Shown here piece by piece: positions 43,211 through 55,225 of a stretch of 64,000 bases of DNA. The notes below the pieces were generated by a model. It saw only the letters and a program-made list of their open reading frames with translations, did no database searches and was not told the DNA's origin. The stretch spans positions 49,279,757 to 49,343,756 of the forward strand of contig OZ022499.1 in the NCBI GenBank assembly GCA_963989385.1, written 5' to 3'. The stretch comes from Ctena decussata. Its lineage: Eukaryota > Mollusca > Bivalvia > Lucinida > Lucinidae. A program made the position numbers and the translations under genes. The stretch's first letter is position 1; every line of letters starts with the position of its first letter.

Positions 43211-43696
43211 TTTAAAAAGGTTTAACACAAAACTTTGACATAATGAAAATGCCTAAGTCGTAATTATTGACCCCTGACCTCTACCCAGGGGCCTGGCCCA
43301 GGTGCCTTGCTACTTTCGATCAAAGGCAATGCTATAGAGATATAATGAACTAAATATGAAGAGAATCTTATATATAAATACAAAAATAAGAGCAATTACA
43401 AAAGGTTTAACGCAAAACTTTGACATAAAGTTGACGAACTGATTGACGGACAGATGGATGGATGGACGAACAGACGGAATGACAAAAATTATATATCCCC
43501 TGACATACTTCGTATGTCGGGGGTATAAATAGGCCACAACTGCAAATATTGCATGGGTATGGGAGGTCAAGTAAAACTGCAAAAATGCAGATTCAGAAAT
43601 TTTTTGTTTGAAATTTAAAATGTAATATGTTCCGGGAAAAGTGATTTCTAAGAAGAATATAATGAAAATAAAGAAGTACCCGAATAAAATTCTGTC

Positions 43697-43743
43697 TCTC
43701 TGTCCCTCTCTCGCTCACTCTCTCTCTATCTCTCTCTCTCTCA
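43697..43743. repeat. (CT)n microsatellite
   Basis: CT-rich dinucleotide tract with a few interruptions. Confidence 0.85.
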
Positions 43744-44195
43744 GCTCTAAACACAATGCATTACTCACACATGCAAAAGACTGTTGGACAAAAAGTCAAA
43801 ACTTGTTTTCATTTTGTAGCCTTAGACATATTTCATATTTACAGACTTCAACAGTCTCCATACACTCGTTTTGCCCATCTGTGATTCTTTCAAGTAATTT
43901 CTTATTATTCAAATATTTGAATATTTGTACGATATGTGATACCTATAGCGACGCTCGGAGCTTTTAAATAGGCTATGATAATTCTTTTTCATAAATAAGC
44001 TTTTCTACTTTACTTGTTTATAACTTATGGTGCCCTACAAGCTTACCGTATTTTTTTCTATATCTAAGAATCAACCTGATTAAACATATTTATAACAGTA
44101 ACTCATAAAAAAACATTATCTTCACACCTGTGGCTTCATGAAAATTAAATTGTCTGAACACTTCATAAGTAGCAAATTTTGTCATAAATAAGACA

Positions 44196-45653
44196 TACCG
44201 TAATCGCCCCATTTACCGCACATGCCCCTATAACCGCACACCAAGGCCATTTCCGGAAAAAATGCATAAGCGCACACTGCTTTTTCCTTTTGAAACTCAC
44301 AAAATCAAATGCATCAGGTTCAACTTACCATTACTGTTTCAACAGCGACAGTGTCTTCAGTTTTGTTTTCCCGACGCAATGTGCGAAGAGAGCAACTCTA
44401 TCGGTCTAAATGTCAATCGGGGGTCCTCGCCGATATGAAGTGTTAGGATGCGTACGAGTGCGAACAGCGACTCGGATCAGCTTACACATCTGCGCCGTCT
44501 GATTAGCGTATTCTCTGTCTGCACTATGATCAACAATGGGAATGTACAAGTTGATCCCAGAAGGATCGAGCTTACGAAGTTATGAGGTTGCGGGGGTGCG
44601 CAGGCTGAACTGAGTCTTTGCCTTTCGTACATGCGAAAAGGCGCCATTTCTCAAGAGCAATTCTTGTCATATATAGCGAAAATGTGCACGTGCGTAAAGT
44701 GCGTTTGGAAAGATACATGAACGACAGATGAGAAACAAATAAATTATCATAACGACAAACTCTTGTTCCCTGACAAAATCAGTCTGAATGCATGCGCACA
44801 CTGAACGAAGCGACCAGCCTGCGCATATGCATGGTATGTGCATTTAAACAAAGTTCGCGGTAGCCATAGGATAGCTTTAATATCATTGGCATACCTGGCC
44901 CGTGGGCCTCAAAAGGGCCTCAGGACACATTCGATCAGCAAACACCCGCATCATACAGTGCATTTGCGAACACTGACCAGTCTAACAAATCTCCAGGATT
45001 CGCCGATAGTTTGCAAAATAATTGTTTTAAGATGCGCAGACTGGTCTAAGGCTTTGCTGTTTGCACATGTAATACGGTACCTATCCCATGACACTTTGCC
45101 AATATTTCTGCACCATTGGACGTAATATAGGACAGACCGAAAATCAAAGAAGATCAAAAGGACCGCATCTTCCAGAATTAGAATGAGTGTGTTATTAATA
45201 GAAGCCCGTGACAGATCGCTTGCTGTGAATGAATAGTCAGAGCACTGACAAACTTACCTGACGTGTTTAAACAATCACATATTAGGTCATTGTAAATGTG
45301 TTGAAATACTTTCCTTTCTTTCGGAATATTTTATTTGGAATAATGAAGAAGGACAAAGAGAATGAAATACATGCATAATGAGGACATATTTAATACTGAG
45401 AGGTACGAGACATAATTTGCGACTTGACATGAGATCGTTTTTCTCCCGAAAATTGGCAATTCAAATAATTCGAACACTAAATATTTTCATGACACTTCGA
45501 ACACCCCGATCAGTATTGCCGACTATTTCGACTGTTCGTTTGTTGTTTTTTCGTTCTGAGTGTGCGGTTATTGGAAAGGTTTTTAACCACACCTTTTTGT
45601 TGCAATTTTGAAAAAGTTAAGCGCACCGTGCGGTAAATGGGGCGAATACGGTA
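44196..45653. mobile_element. 1.46-kb TIR element, TA-flanked
   Basis: Left end TACCGTAATCGCCCCATTTA then CCGCAC; right end in reverse TACCGTATTCGCCCCATTTA then CCGCAC: 25 of 26 match. TA at each tip suits an IS630-Tc1-mariner/pogo-type target. The interior includes sequence similar to part of the GAGCC MITE arms (GACTCGGATCAGC, 44471) and no transposase frame. It lies in the host-gene intron. Confidence 0.7.
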
Positions 45654-46015
45654 TTGTGAGAATAACTGCGTTTACGGTTATGCAAACTTACCCATATGCA
45701 TACTCTAATGAAACTTTTTTTTTCTCACAGACAAGAAGCCAAGCCTTAGCTTTATCGCCATGTCTTACAAGTTTGAATACAATGCACCATATCCATGCCT
45801 ATTATTCAGTATGATTTCCTTTACTCAAACTCCGAAGAGCCATTCTACCGTTAATTTTCTCGCTATTTTGTCATGCACAGCCATTAAGTTTCTATCTTCT
45901 ACAGCAGCAATTCTACACTAAAGAAATATAACAGAATATGTTACATCTTTTTATTTAGCTAGTACCATTAAGAAAGAAACAAACAACAACCACAAGATCA
46001 TGTACATCAACTCAC

Positions 46016-46093
46016 CTGTCTATTTTCCCCTTCTAATACTTCTATTCTGGCTTGCAAGGCCTCTATTATACTGCTATACTCTTCTTCTTTTGG
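46016..46093 (-). CDS. internal coding exon of the coiled-coil host gene
   Basis: Minus strand: TTATGTTTTCAG acceptor, 26 codons beginning PKEEEYSSIIEALQ and ending EGENRQ, then a strong GTGAGT donor. It is phase 0 at both ends. Leu/Ile occur every seventh or third-fourth residue (ALQARIEVLEGENRQ), starting the leucine zipper completed in the exon at 25953-26039. Confidence 0.8.
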
Positions 46094-46309
46094 CTGAAAA
46101 CATAATTTGATCACTATGAGGTAAGGGATGCAATGCGATGTTCAGGTCTTTGCCTACATGAGTACTATTTATGACTCTTGACATTTTTTTCTCAAATACA
46201 TTTAGGCCATTTTTATATCTAGCCCAACACCTGATACATGCAGAGTAGTGCTCTATCATATTGTCAGATGAACTTGTATTTTGCTAATTAAGATGGCACG
46301 AGTATTTAA

Positions 46310-46480
46310 GGTGTATGAGTACACTTTCAGGGAAGCAACTCTGCTTCTTCCATTTTTGCATCATATCGAGGTCAACTCTTAAAGGAAGAGTTTGCTCCTT
46401 TAGGAGTAAATCTTTTCATTTAAGAGCATATTCCTATGTTAGAAGGGCTATGTCATCCAGGGAGGTAAACAGGTAGTTGT
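46310..46480. repeat. dispersed repeat related to 31398-31560
   Basis: GAGTACACTTTCAGGGAAGC, GGTCAACTCTTAAAGGAAG and GTCATCCAGGGAGGTAAAC align in order with the earlier block at moderate similarity. Confidence 0.5.
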
Positions 46481-46661
46481 TTCCCTATGTAGAAATGGCG
46501 GTTTAACACGGAGAAATATCCCATTTACAAATTTTCTGACTTCTGAGCCATCTGATATTTTAAACATCCACTTTTAAATCTGTCTTTTCACAACTATCAA
46601 AAAAATAATAAAGTGAAATTAAACATTTCAGTATGACAACCAGACGCAAAAACAGACATTT

Positions 46662-46895
46662 GAGACGTGACACGAGAAAAAACAAAAAAGGTTGTGCGAC
46701 CAGCGCAGACTCAGATCAGTCTGGGCACCCGCCCAGTCTGATCAGACTCTTCGCTAAGTGCTTAAAGGGTAGCTAAGGGTCTAAGCTACCTCAATGCAGA
46801 CAGCGAAGACTCTGATCAGACTGGGCGGATGCCAGGCTGATCTGAGTCTGCGCTGGGCGCACAACCATTTTGTTGGTTTTGTCGTGTCGCGGCTC
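46662..46895. mobile_element. palindromic MITE, GAGCCGCGACACGA family, copy 5
   Basis: GAGACGTGACACGAGAAAAA at left and complement TCGTGTCGCGGCTC at right, with CAGACTCAGATCAGTCTGGG arms and a TAGCTAAGGGTCTAAGCTA centre. It sits in the intron between host exons. Confidence 0.85.
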
Positions 46896-47212
46896 AATTT
46901 TTTAATAGTACCTGATCACTGAAAATATAAGAACAAACAATGCCGCATGCGGAAAGATGTAAAACTATACAAAATGTCCAAAATCAGTTAAATCCTTTGG
47001 TTGAAACAGTACTTTGTTCAGATAAACTACATACATATATATATAAATTTACAAATCAGTTCAATGTAAGATCTGACGGTAAGCGTAATGCTTGTATGAC
47101 AGTCACCTCCCTTTGAAATGTATGTCAAGTAATTTTGATTACTGAACGCTTTGAAATGAACATAAACTTCAGTTGTTATATCCTTATCCAAATGCCTAAA
47201 GACAGAACAAGT

Positions 47213-47437
47213 TTTTTTATTTGGGTTTTACGACCCTTTCAATACTATTTCACTATGTCGAGCCGACCGTTAAGCAAAGGTTTGCTAAAACCGGAGCTCC
47301 CAAGGGAAAACCACTTGACCATTCGTAAGTGTACATGACTTTTTCATATTTGCGCAGCCGGGGCTTGAACACACATCGCCGAGAGACCAACTGTGTAAGA
47401 GTCAGCGCTCCATTAGCCATTAGGCCACGGAGGTCTG
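47213..47437 (-). mobile_element. tRNA-derived SINE
   Basis: Minus strand: GACCTCCGTGGCCTAATGGC head (A box), GTGTTCAAGCCCC B box, then ATAGTGAAATAGTATTGAAA and GGGTCGTAAAACCCAAAT, the tail shared with the SINEs at 19981 and 23014. CAGAACAAG / CAGAATAAG outside the ends may be an aged target duplication. Confidence 0.8.
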
Positions 47438-47474
47438 CCCAGAATAAGGTTACACATATGTACAGAAAAACTAC

Positions 47475-47633
47475 CGTAAAAGCTGATGATCCCCCGCTTG
47501 CCAACTGATATGTGGGTAGATTAAGGTGTAGATCGTCTACTGGCGGTGGTTGCCACTGGAAACCTTGTGCAACGGGCTCTGGGGACCGTATAACAAAATC
47601 TGCTGGTACAGGTATAACTTCATCTTCGAGTTC
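47475..47633 (-). CDS. internal coding exon of the coiled-coil host gene
   Basis: Minus strand: ATATATTTCAG acceptor, 53 codons beginning ELEDEVIPVPADFVIRSPEP, then a donor GTAGTT after ACG. It is phase 0 at both ends, which fits its neighbours exactly. The peptide is acidic at first, then Pro/Gln-rich (FQWQPPPVDDLHLNLP). The donor is weaker than consensus, so the 3' edge is less certain than the 5' edge. Confidence 0.72.
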
Positions 47634-48350
47634 CTGAAATATATCTATTAGAATTATTTAAAAACATCGCCATCAGAAAAATAACTTAATTCATAAATTT
47701 CTTGAAATATTCCTAATTCTGATATTCAAAACATGTACAATGTCTTCGAAAGCTTTACAAGGGCTTAAAGCACACCAGAGAGCGTTTGGTCACAACTTGG
47801 GTGGTGCCAAGATGTTGTGAACATGTAAGGTACTGTTAGGCTTTCAAGCAACTATTGTATCTGGTAGGACAAGTGCTAGTTGTGCTTGCAGCAGATGCGG
47901 GTATATTGCCTGCTGTATTTTTTTTTTTTTTTGGTCTTTTTTTGTTTTTTTTCCTCTTTCATTGAAACTTTGTCCATCCAATCTTTCTTTTGTTTCTCTC
48001 CCTCTCTCATGAAGACGGCTCGAAAGAGTGATTCAAATAAATAGCCGAGATATCTTTAACAACTTTGTAAGAAAAAGCATGTCTGTCCAGTCCCTTACCA
48101 TACGAAAAAAGGGTTTTAGCCATATATGTTTGAAAGCATGCTAAGATGAACGGGATCACTTACAGGAGATGGTGGTTGTATTTTCTAGAAGAATCCAGCT
48201 CCCATTTAATTCTCTTAAAGAAAAGACTGCCCCCTTGACAGAAAATTGTTTCAGTTATGAGAAGCCATCATTTCGGATGGGTTTCGCCGCCCATAAGCAA
48301 TCAGGAAGTCACTAAGGTTGTCTTCTTTTTTAATTGCCCAGCAACTGAAA

Positions 48351-48565
48351 GAGCCCTAACATGACAAAACCAGCAAAGTGGCATGTGCGCCTAGCGAAGA
48401 CTCAGATCACCCTGGGCATCCGCTCAGTCTGATCAGTCTTCACTGTCCTCATAGAGCTAGCTTAGACACTTAGCTACCCTTTCAGTGCACAACAAAGATG
48501 GCTGCTAGGCTGATTTGAGCCTTCGCTGGGTGCACATGGTGTTGGTTTTGTCGTGTCGCGGCTCA
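48351..48565. mobile_element. palindromic MITE, GAGCCGCGACACGA family, copy 6 (diverged)
   Basis: GAGCCCTAACATGACAAAAC at left, TCGTGTCGCGGCTC at right, with CAGACTCAGATCACCCTGGG-type arms containing small deletions. Confidence 0.75.
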
Positions 48566-48608
48566 AAGGTGTCCACATTCACTTTAAAACGCTTACAAAG
48601 TTACTTAC

Positions 48609-48853
48609 AGCCTCTAGCCACGGTGGCAAAGATGCTTCTTCCGCTGTTTCATCTAAGACAAGAGGAGGAACAATTTCAGGGGAGACAGGAAATGGAACAG
48701 AGTCCGCCGGAGAGACAGGTAACCCAGAATCCCCTGTGAGTAAATCTGAGCGGATGTCACTTGAGGTACCATCAATACCTTCGTCTGTCGAGAAGGCACT
48801 GTCTTCTGGAACTAAGTTAGAAAGCTCCTGCTCCTGAACACTCGATAGGTTGA
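48609..48853 (-). CDS. internal coding exon of the coiled-coil host gene, acidic Ser/Pro-rich
   Basis: Minus strand: CATATGTTTTCAG-like acceptor, 245 nt, then consensus donor GTAAGT after GAGGCT. It enters in phase 1 (TC completes a codon) and ends in phase 0. The 81 complete codons include NLSSVQEQELSNLVPEDSAF, SDLLTGDSGLPVSPADSVPF and ETAEEASLPPWLEA. Rich in Asp, Glu, Ser and Pro, it is probably a disordered segment. The next exon (47475-47633) follows in frame. No known domain recognised; joined, the known exons give 188 complete codons of C-terminus. Open frames on the plus strand here are shadows. Confidence 0.8.
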
Positions 48854-49252
48854 CTGAAAACATACGAACAAGTCTTCATACTCTGTCGGTGACCCTTGAT
48901 TTCCTATGGCTAATAGGATATTGGCAGTTGCGAAAATGAAGAATTGTCAAAAAACAATAGAACGCCTCTTATAGCTTGATTTCAGAACGGAAGATTTAAT
49001 GTGGCAATAAATGCCATATCAGGCATAGCTCACTAAAATGTATGATGCAAATCTATTTGATGTTGCTGGAAGTATTTAGCAAAATACCAATGGACAACGG
49101 AATAAAGGTCACAGTGAAAATGAATGCTATCAGGTCACTGAACCGGTATTCTAATTATATTCACAAGTTCTTAGGTAACGGACAAATATACTGAACTGCA
49201 AAAAAGATGAAAAGGCAATGATTATGACCCAACGTTATCGATAATCCCATTG

Positions 49253-49467
49253 CATTCTGGGTATTTTTGTCGTCTGCTTAAAATGTCGTCTGCATCAAAA
49301 ATCAAGAATATTTTGACAGTATTGGTCTAACTAATTCTTGTAGAAATGATGTCTAGGCAGCAAACAGTTTGGATCTCAGATCAGGCCCCCAGTTTGTGGG
49401 GCCTGATCTGGATCCAAACTGTTTGCCCAGATACCCCTAAAGGAGTATCCCGAATGGAATGGGTTAA
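49253..49467. mobile_element. MITE with TTAACCCATTGCATTC-type ends, hairpin-bearing copy
   Basis: Left CCCATTGCATTCTGGG, right GAATGGAATGGGTTAA. The central hairpin AGTTTGGATCTCAGATCAGG / CCTGATCTGGATCCAAACTG (about 49365-49423) is missing from the 33435 copy. Confidence 0.75.
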
Positions 49468-51143
49468 ATCCTGCCCCAAACACCAATTATACAAATCGGT
49501 ATCTTTATCATTCAGGCAGTCACAATCATCATTTTACTATATATACAACATTTACCAAAGTCAGTACTGCAGTTCTGGTTGTTAAGAAGTATAGCTTATA
49601 GAAACAAAATTTAGTAACTGAATGGCACCGCGTGAAAAGGAACATTATGCCATGATGTACTGTAAATTTTAATCAGCCTGAGCATCTGCGAACATTCCGA
49701 AATTTCACTGTTTCGATTCCCGAGAATTCATAGATTGTTTATATGCGAAACGGGAAGACTCTGATCTGCAGGCTGATTTGTGTCTTCCCTGTTGGCACTG
49801 GTCTTGAGGTTTTCAGGCGACGCCCATCTTATATTAATTGTATATCAGAATGTATCGTAAACATGCACATCTATTGACCTCTAATGAACACTAAAACACT
49901 ATCAACGCTGCAGTTCATGATACGCCCTTAAGAGAATATGACTAGATCTAATGGTGACTGAGGACGTTCCAAGCTTGTGAAATGCCTATTTTGTCGTTTG
50001 TTTTTTGTTTTGTTTTGTTTTTGGACACAGTTTCAGACCGGACATGAAGCCTAGTTCTAAGTCTACTATAGTCTTTTTTTAAATCAAGCATTTTGTAGAT
50101 CCGTAACATGAATGTCCCACATGCAACTATATCCTTTCACATGTGCGTGCAGACGCAGTGTATACAAAAATTAACATATGTCTGTTGAGGTATAGCAAAC
50201 ACAATACCACTATTTGTTATTTGTGTTTCGCTGACAAATTCTTACCATGGTTAAAAAGAATTTACACGTCCGATTTTAAAGTAACTGAGCTTACTTATGT
50301 ACATGTATGCACAGAAAATTTCAATATATAAACTTGAAGTGGTTTGAGAAAAAGGGAAAAAAGGGTATCCCTAAATGATCGCATTTCCGTTGGTTTCAAA
50401 AAGCATACTTTCTTGGCAGGTCAGTCTTGAAGATAAAATTAAATTCACCCAAAGCCGAACCAATTCACTCCTTCAGTTGACCTTACCAACCCAACAGCTC
50501 CTCCTTACCTATTGTGGTATGGTTAAATCAAATTCGGTCAATAGTTCCAAGAAACAAAGTGTAAGTTACTTATTTTTATGGAAAACTTAACATTCTAGGT
50601 CCTCTTGTGGGGTCAAGGTCACTAAATCCTAAGCAGTTCTTTGTCTTGTCTCAATGATATAAACGAAAAAAAAAGAACACTATCTCATGCGAGAGGGAAT
50701 AACACAGAAACAATATGCCCCAGCACTTTTGGTAGGGTGACATAATGCAAAGTCTGCTGCAATAAACACTGTAAAACAGAGCGAAAGTAAATTGGAATAG
50801 GGCGTTTTTACAAATGCATACTAAATGTTCAACTACTTAGAGTGACAGAAATGTCGCAGTACCTGTTCATATGATATTTGCATATGCAAAGAAACCTATT
50901 TACTTTTATCAACATTTTATTTTTATTTCTGAATGTTTTAATATGTGTCGGCCATTTTATATGGACACAGAAATCGAAATACAACACGTCCTTAAGGAAT
51001 TCCATATAAATGTTTCGATCATTCCTGAAGTAATGCGGGACTGTCAAGGCATTTAAGCTTCTGCCTGATATTAACAAAAGCGTTTATTGAATGTTATGTA
51101 CTGAAGAAGTAAATCAAAATAAAATTAAATGAATTAGAATTAA
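49468..51143. other. intron-like stretch, nothing firm
   Basis: 49640-49810 has distant similarity to the GAGCC MITE arms. 50600-50745 looks like a 3' fragment of the hairpin element at 22560 (GGTCAAGGTCACTAAATC, CAATATGCCCCAGCAC). No exon found. Confidence 0.4.
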
Positions 51144-52464
51144 ACAAGAGCTGTCGCCTGACAGCATAGCTCGCCTGAATTGGTGTTTGCCCATCACACA
51201 GCCGCTATGGTGGTGTGGACTGCTATGCATAAAACTTCATGCAAGCATGTCCATACTGAAAACACATTTATAAACAAAAGCTATCTCAAAAATAAGTCTT
51301 AAAATAAAATTAAAATGAAATGAAATTTCGAAGTCCATGAGCTTGAGGTAAAAAAAACTGACGGGTAGGGGGGAGGGGGTGGGGCTATGTGGACTGCTAT
51401 GCATAAAACTTCATGCAAGCATGTCCATAATGAAAACACATTTATAAACAAATAAGTCTCAAAATAAAATTAAAATAAAAAAATGAAATGAAATTTCAAA
51501 GTCTATGAGCTTGAGGTAAAAAAACTGACGGGTAGGGGGGAGGATAGGGGCTAGGATGTATCAAAACCCTGAACCATTATTTAACATCAGTCCAAGTATT
51601 AGTATCAACTGAGTCCATCATCGTGGCACTGTGAAATTATGTCTTCATAAATATAAAACTTTAACCAAAATCTTTAAGACAAAATTCTAAGTCGATGACC
51701 TTGACTTCAAGATCGTCCAGTGGGGTAAGTATAAGGTGTTTTGTAAAAACCCAAAAAAGAGTCTAACATCAGTTCAAGTATAAACTAAATCTCTGCAAAG
51801 CATTATGCATCAGTATGCAATTACAAAACTTTAAAAAAGACAAAAATTTCTGAAGTCCCTGACCTTGACATCAAGATCACTGAGCTGGGTTGGGGTAGTA
51901 CTCTGTAGATCTAACTACAGTGCAAATATAAAAAGAATTCATCTATGGGTTCAGGAGATATGTGTCTTTAAAAAACTTTAACCAAAACATCCAATCAATA
52001 AAAAGACAATATTCTAAGTCCATGACCTTGACATCAAGGTCACAGAGGGGGGTGGGGGTAATACCTTCCAAAACTTTAGACCAATATCTAACTTTAGTGC
52101 AAGTATCAAAGGAATCCATCCATTGGTTAAGGAGATATTGGGCTTTATAAAACTTTAACCGAAACATCCAGTCCAAAAAAACTACCAATCTTCCAAGTCC
52201 ATGACCTTGATATCAAGGTCACGGAGTGGGGTGAGGGTGGTATCCTGTTAAACCTTAGACCAATATCTAACTACAGTGCAACTATCAAAAGAATCCATCC
52301 ATGGGTTAAGGAGATATATGTCTTTAAAAAACTTTTAACCAAAACATCCAATCCGAACGCCGACGCCGACGCGGACGCTGACGCGGACGCCGACGCTGAC
52401 GCTGACGCCGACGCCGTGGTGACAACAATAGCTCTTCCTGTACTTTCGTTCAGGCGAGCTAAAA
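51144..52464 (+). mobile_element. tandem-core/hairpin element with GCCGAC microsatellite
   Basis: Starts ACAAGAGCTGTCGCCTGACA, GCATAGCTCGCCTGAA. The core units carry CCATGACCTTGACATCAAGG, TCAC, TAGACCAATATCTAACT, GCAA.TATCAAA.GAATCCAT and AAAACTTTAACCAAAACATC. A (GACGC/GCCGAC)n tract (52356-52415) follows, then the 3' hairpin AGCTCTTCCTG...CAGGCGAGCT. The 5' GCTCGCCTGAA and 3' TTCAGGCGAGC are perfect complements. A highly deleted sister is at 55226-55408. Confidence 0.75.
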
Positions 52465-55225
52465 AGGGGCCATTATGGACCTGAATCGCTCACTTTAGTC
52501 AGTCTGCTATGATGTTATTATCAACAACTTGAATAAATGTCTTTATTATCAACATTCTGACAAAATATGTTTTTAATCGACATCAAGTCTCACACCATTG
52601 CTTGAACTTCATGGGAAGTCTTATATTTTAAGACTTTATCGTACTCATATCCGAAAAACTACGACAGCCGCCATGTTTTTCAATGATTTTAAATTTCTTA
52701 ACAATCTCTGCAAAAGGTCGCCCAATGTGCATTCCTATGAAATTCTTTTAAAACTGGGTCAGCGGTTTCTGATACAATTTTAAATAATTGTCTCTTAGAT
52801 GACATAACAACACTAGATAATTCATCTTTAGAAATATGGTTATTTGGATCCGTTTCGTTAATCAATTTTGGCCTTGCTGTTTCAGAAGAAATGTCTTCTG
52901 ATTAATGTGCACAGACAGACTGACGCTTGCATAATGGATCACAATAGCTCACATAATCACGGTATATTCATGTACGATTTTTACACTTGAGATGTTGCCC
53001 ATCCCCATCCATATTGTACTACTCTTTACATTTTAACAAAAATTCGTGTTTGTATCAGGTATCCTTCTATGTTCGCGTGTTCGTTGAATCTACATATTTT
53101 CAATATTCTAATGTTTTGGAGATGGCATTTACATATCTAGAAGCACTTAAAAGTAAATGTACCTTTGCCATAAGACAAAAATCATAGGTTAACTTCAAGC
53201 ACGTCGAATTTAGATTAGCAAATATAGACCCCTACTACAGTAATACAACTGTGATCAGGAAAAAAGAACCATTTGTCATGACAAGTGTCACAAAACCATA
53301 TACAACTGTTTTTACCCTATCAGTTACAGATCCCTTTGACCAAAATCTATATATTTTATTCTCGACATTCTATATCATGCCCATCGTTGTATTTCAGTGT
53401 ACAGTTGTTTTATTTTCAAACGGAGTTTTAAATGTCTGTCTTTTTTTTTGTCTTTTTTTCAGAAATATTTAAGTCGAAAACAGCTACAGTCCTAATCCTA
53501 AAATTAAAAAGCAAAGGCATAAACATCTGCAAGCACCTGCAAAAGAAAGCAAAAGAAATAAACAAGCTCTCTAGCAATCGTATGATCTAATGATGTAGGA
53601 ATTATGTTTTATCAAGAAACAAAGCAAATAATCATATAAGCCACAAACTTATCCGGATTGTTTGGAAAAGTAGCTAAAGTTACCCTGTGAAGGCCACACT
53701 CATAAAGCAGAGCCCAACAACAGAAACAGCAGTTCAAAACACGAAATGAAAAGAAGCAGTGGGAAACATGTAATGCAGATCTAAAACTGTACATTTGCAA
53801 TAAAAAAAAACACTTTGCCTGACGACAAGAACTGCAACGGAAACACGTTTTGAAACGGTCCTAAGTCAACCTATTGGGGTGTGGGGGTAATCAAATATTT
53901 CGCAACCTTATCGGCATACTACATGTATTAGTATTATCGACATATGATACTGATCCAACTAATAAGTTGTAAAGCTTTTTTCTAAGTTGTATCGCCAACG
54001 TTCACTTCAGTTCTTAAGTCCAAATATCATGTTTGCTTAAAAAAATCTTCAACAAGAGCCATCGGAGCCTCTTAATGTGCAAGTTCTGAAGGATTTTTTT
54101 CAAAACTAGTCAAAAAGATTTTTTCGATACAAAAAAGAATCATACAATATTAAAATTACGCGATAAACTGCATGCAAAGTGGTTAATCGACGGTCAGTTG
54201 GGCCTCAAACTAAATGACGGCACCCTCCTAACTCTTTAACACAGAAGGTTGGCGCCGAATTTCCATGGTCTGGCTCATCATGGGCCAATCAATGGTTTCC
54301 GTTTGCTCGGGCAAAGGACTGCACAAAGTATCAAGCTGTGCTTCATCATTGTTTTCTGATGACTGTATATGTTTTACTGTGATGTCTCAATGATGAGGTA
54401 GGAGGCCACTATGAAGACCAAAAACATCTACTTGTTTTACAGCTGCATCAGTTGAGGGTGTGATTTTAAGCAGATATAAAAGTAGATGTTAGATATGTTT
54501 TTATAGATTTTGTATGGCTTTGCATGTTGCACTCATGTTAAGCACCTCTGTGTTGGACTGGTGTGTCTGTTTTTTGAAGATGTACTGTCTCGTTCTCCCT
54601 TCTTCTTTCGGTGTCTTAGGTGTGTTGTAGTTTGTGATTGTGGCCTTTCCTGGATATCAGCATTCATATTTTTAAGTTTCACAGTAAAACGGCAAAATAT
54701 ATCAACAAAAATCTATAAAGGTTACCCTTGGAAACAAAGAACATAAAATTAAAACAAAATTATTATCAACCAATAGCATCATTCCCTTGAGAACCTGTTC
54801 TGATCTGTAACTTGTAAAGAGCCCTCGGGCAAATGTAAACAACCCAAATAAGCCCACCCTTGGCAAAGATATAATATACCAATATAAGTGCCTATCATTC
54901 AAAGACAGAGCGACAAACATTTGTTTATAAATGAGAATGACAATATTGCGTGTTTTGTTAGTAATGCAACATACTGTCGCTAACAGGGATTATACCAGAA
55001 AGCTAATTCTTACTTCGATCAATCAATTACTGTGTGACAGTCATGAAGGCATGCCTGTCCACTCAATTTTATAAAAGGTGAGTCTCCCAATTTTGGAAAG
55101 CTTCCTCATCCTCCCTTCTTAATTTACTAAAAGTAGCCATATCTCACCATTCCGGCCAAATCAGCCTAATTTGTAATTACCTGCCAATTATATGAAAATT
55201 TACAAATCTCCTACTACTTTATTTT
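52465..55225. other. intron-like stretch, nothing recognised
   Basis: 2.7 kb without supported features. AACAAGAGCCATCGGAGCCT at 54052 may be a short 5' end of another tandem-core element. Confidence 0.4.

Larger units (their letters stand above)
40694..43527 (+). mobile_element. outer tandem-core/hairpin element, interrupted by two other insertions
   Basis: Starts AACTAGAGCAAGTGAGCAGG, GGCTCACGTATACCCCCGAC and ends with the hairpin CCCCTGACATAC-ttc-GTATGTCGGGG then GTATA. Core units with TGAAAATGCCTAAGTCCTAA and CCCCTGGCCCCACCCA-type sequence lie at 41800-42120 and resume at 43211-43400. 42124-43210 is a complete second copy of the same family nested inside, and 40789-41656 is a palindromic MITE. 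Confidence 0.7.

Noticed and set aside
43641..43967. 108-codon frame with SLSISLSLSS
   Set aside because: Low-complexity product of a CT microsatellite.
48515..48837. Plus-strand frames of 74 and 94 codons
   Set aside because: Antisense shadows of the spliced minus-strand exon 48609-48853, whose splice sites and phases fit neighbouring exons.
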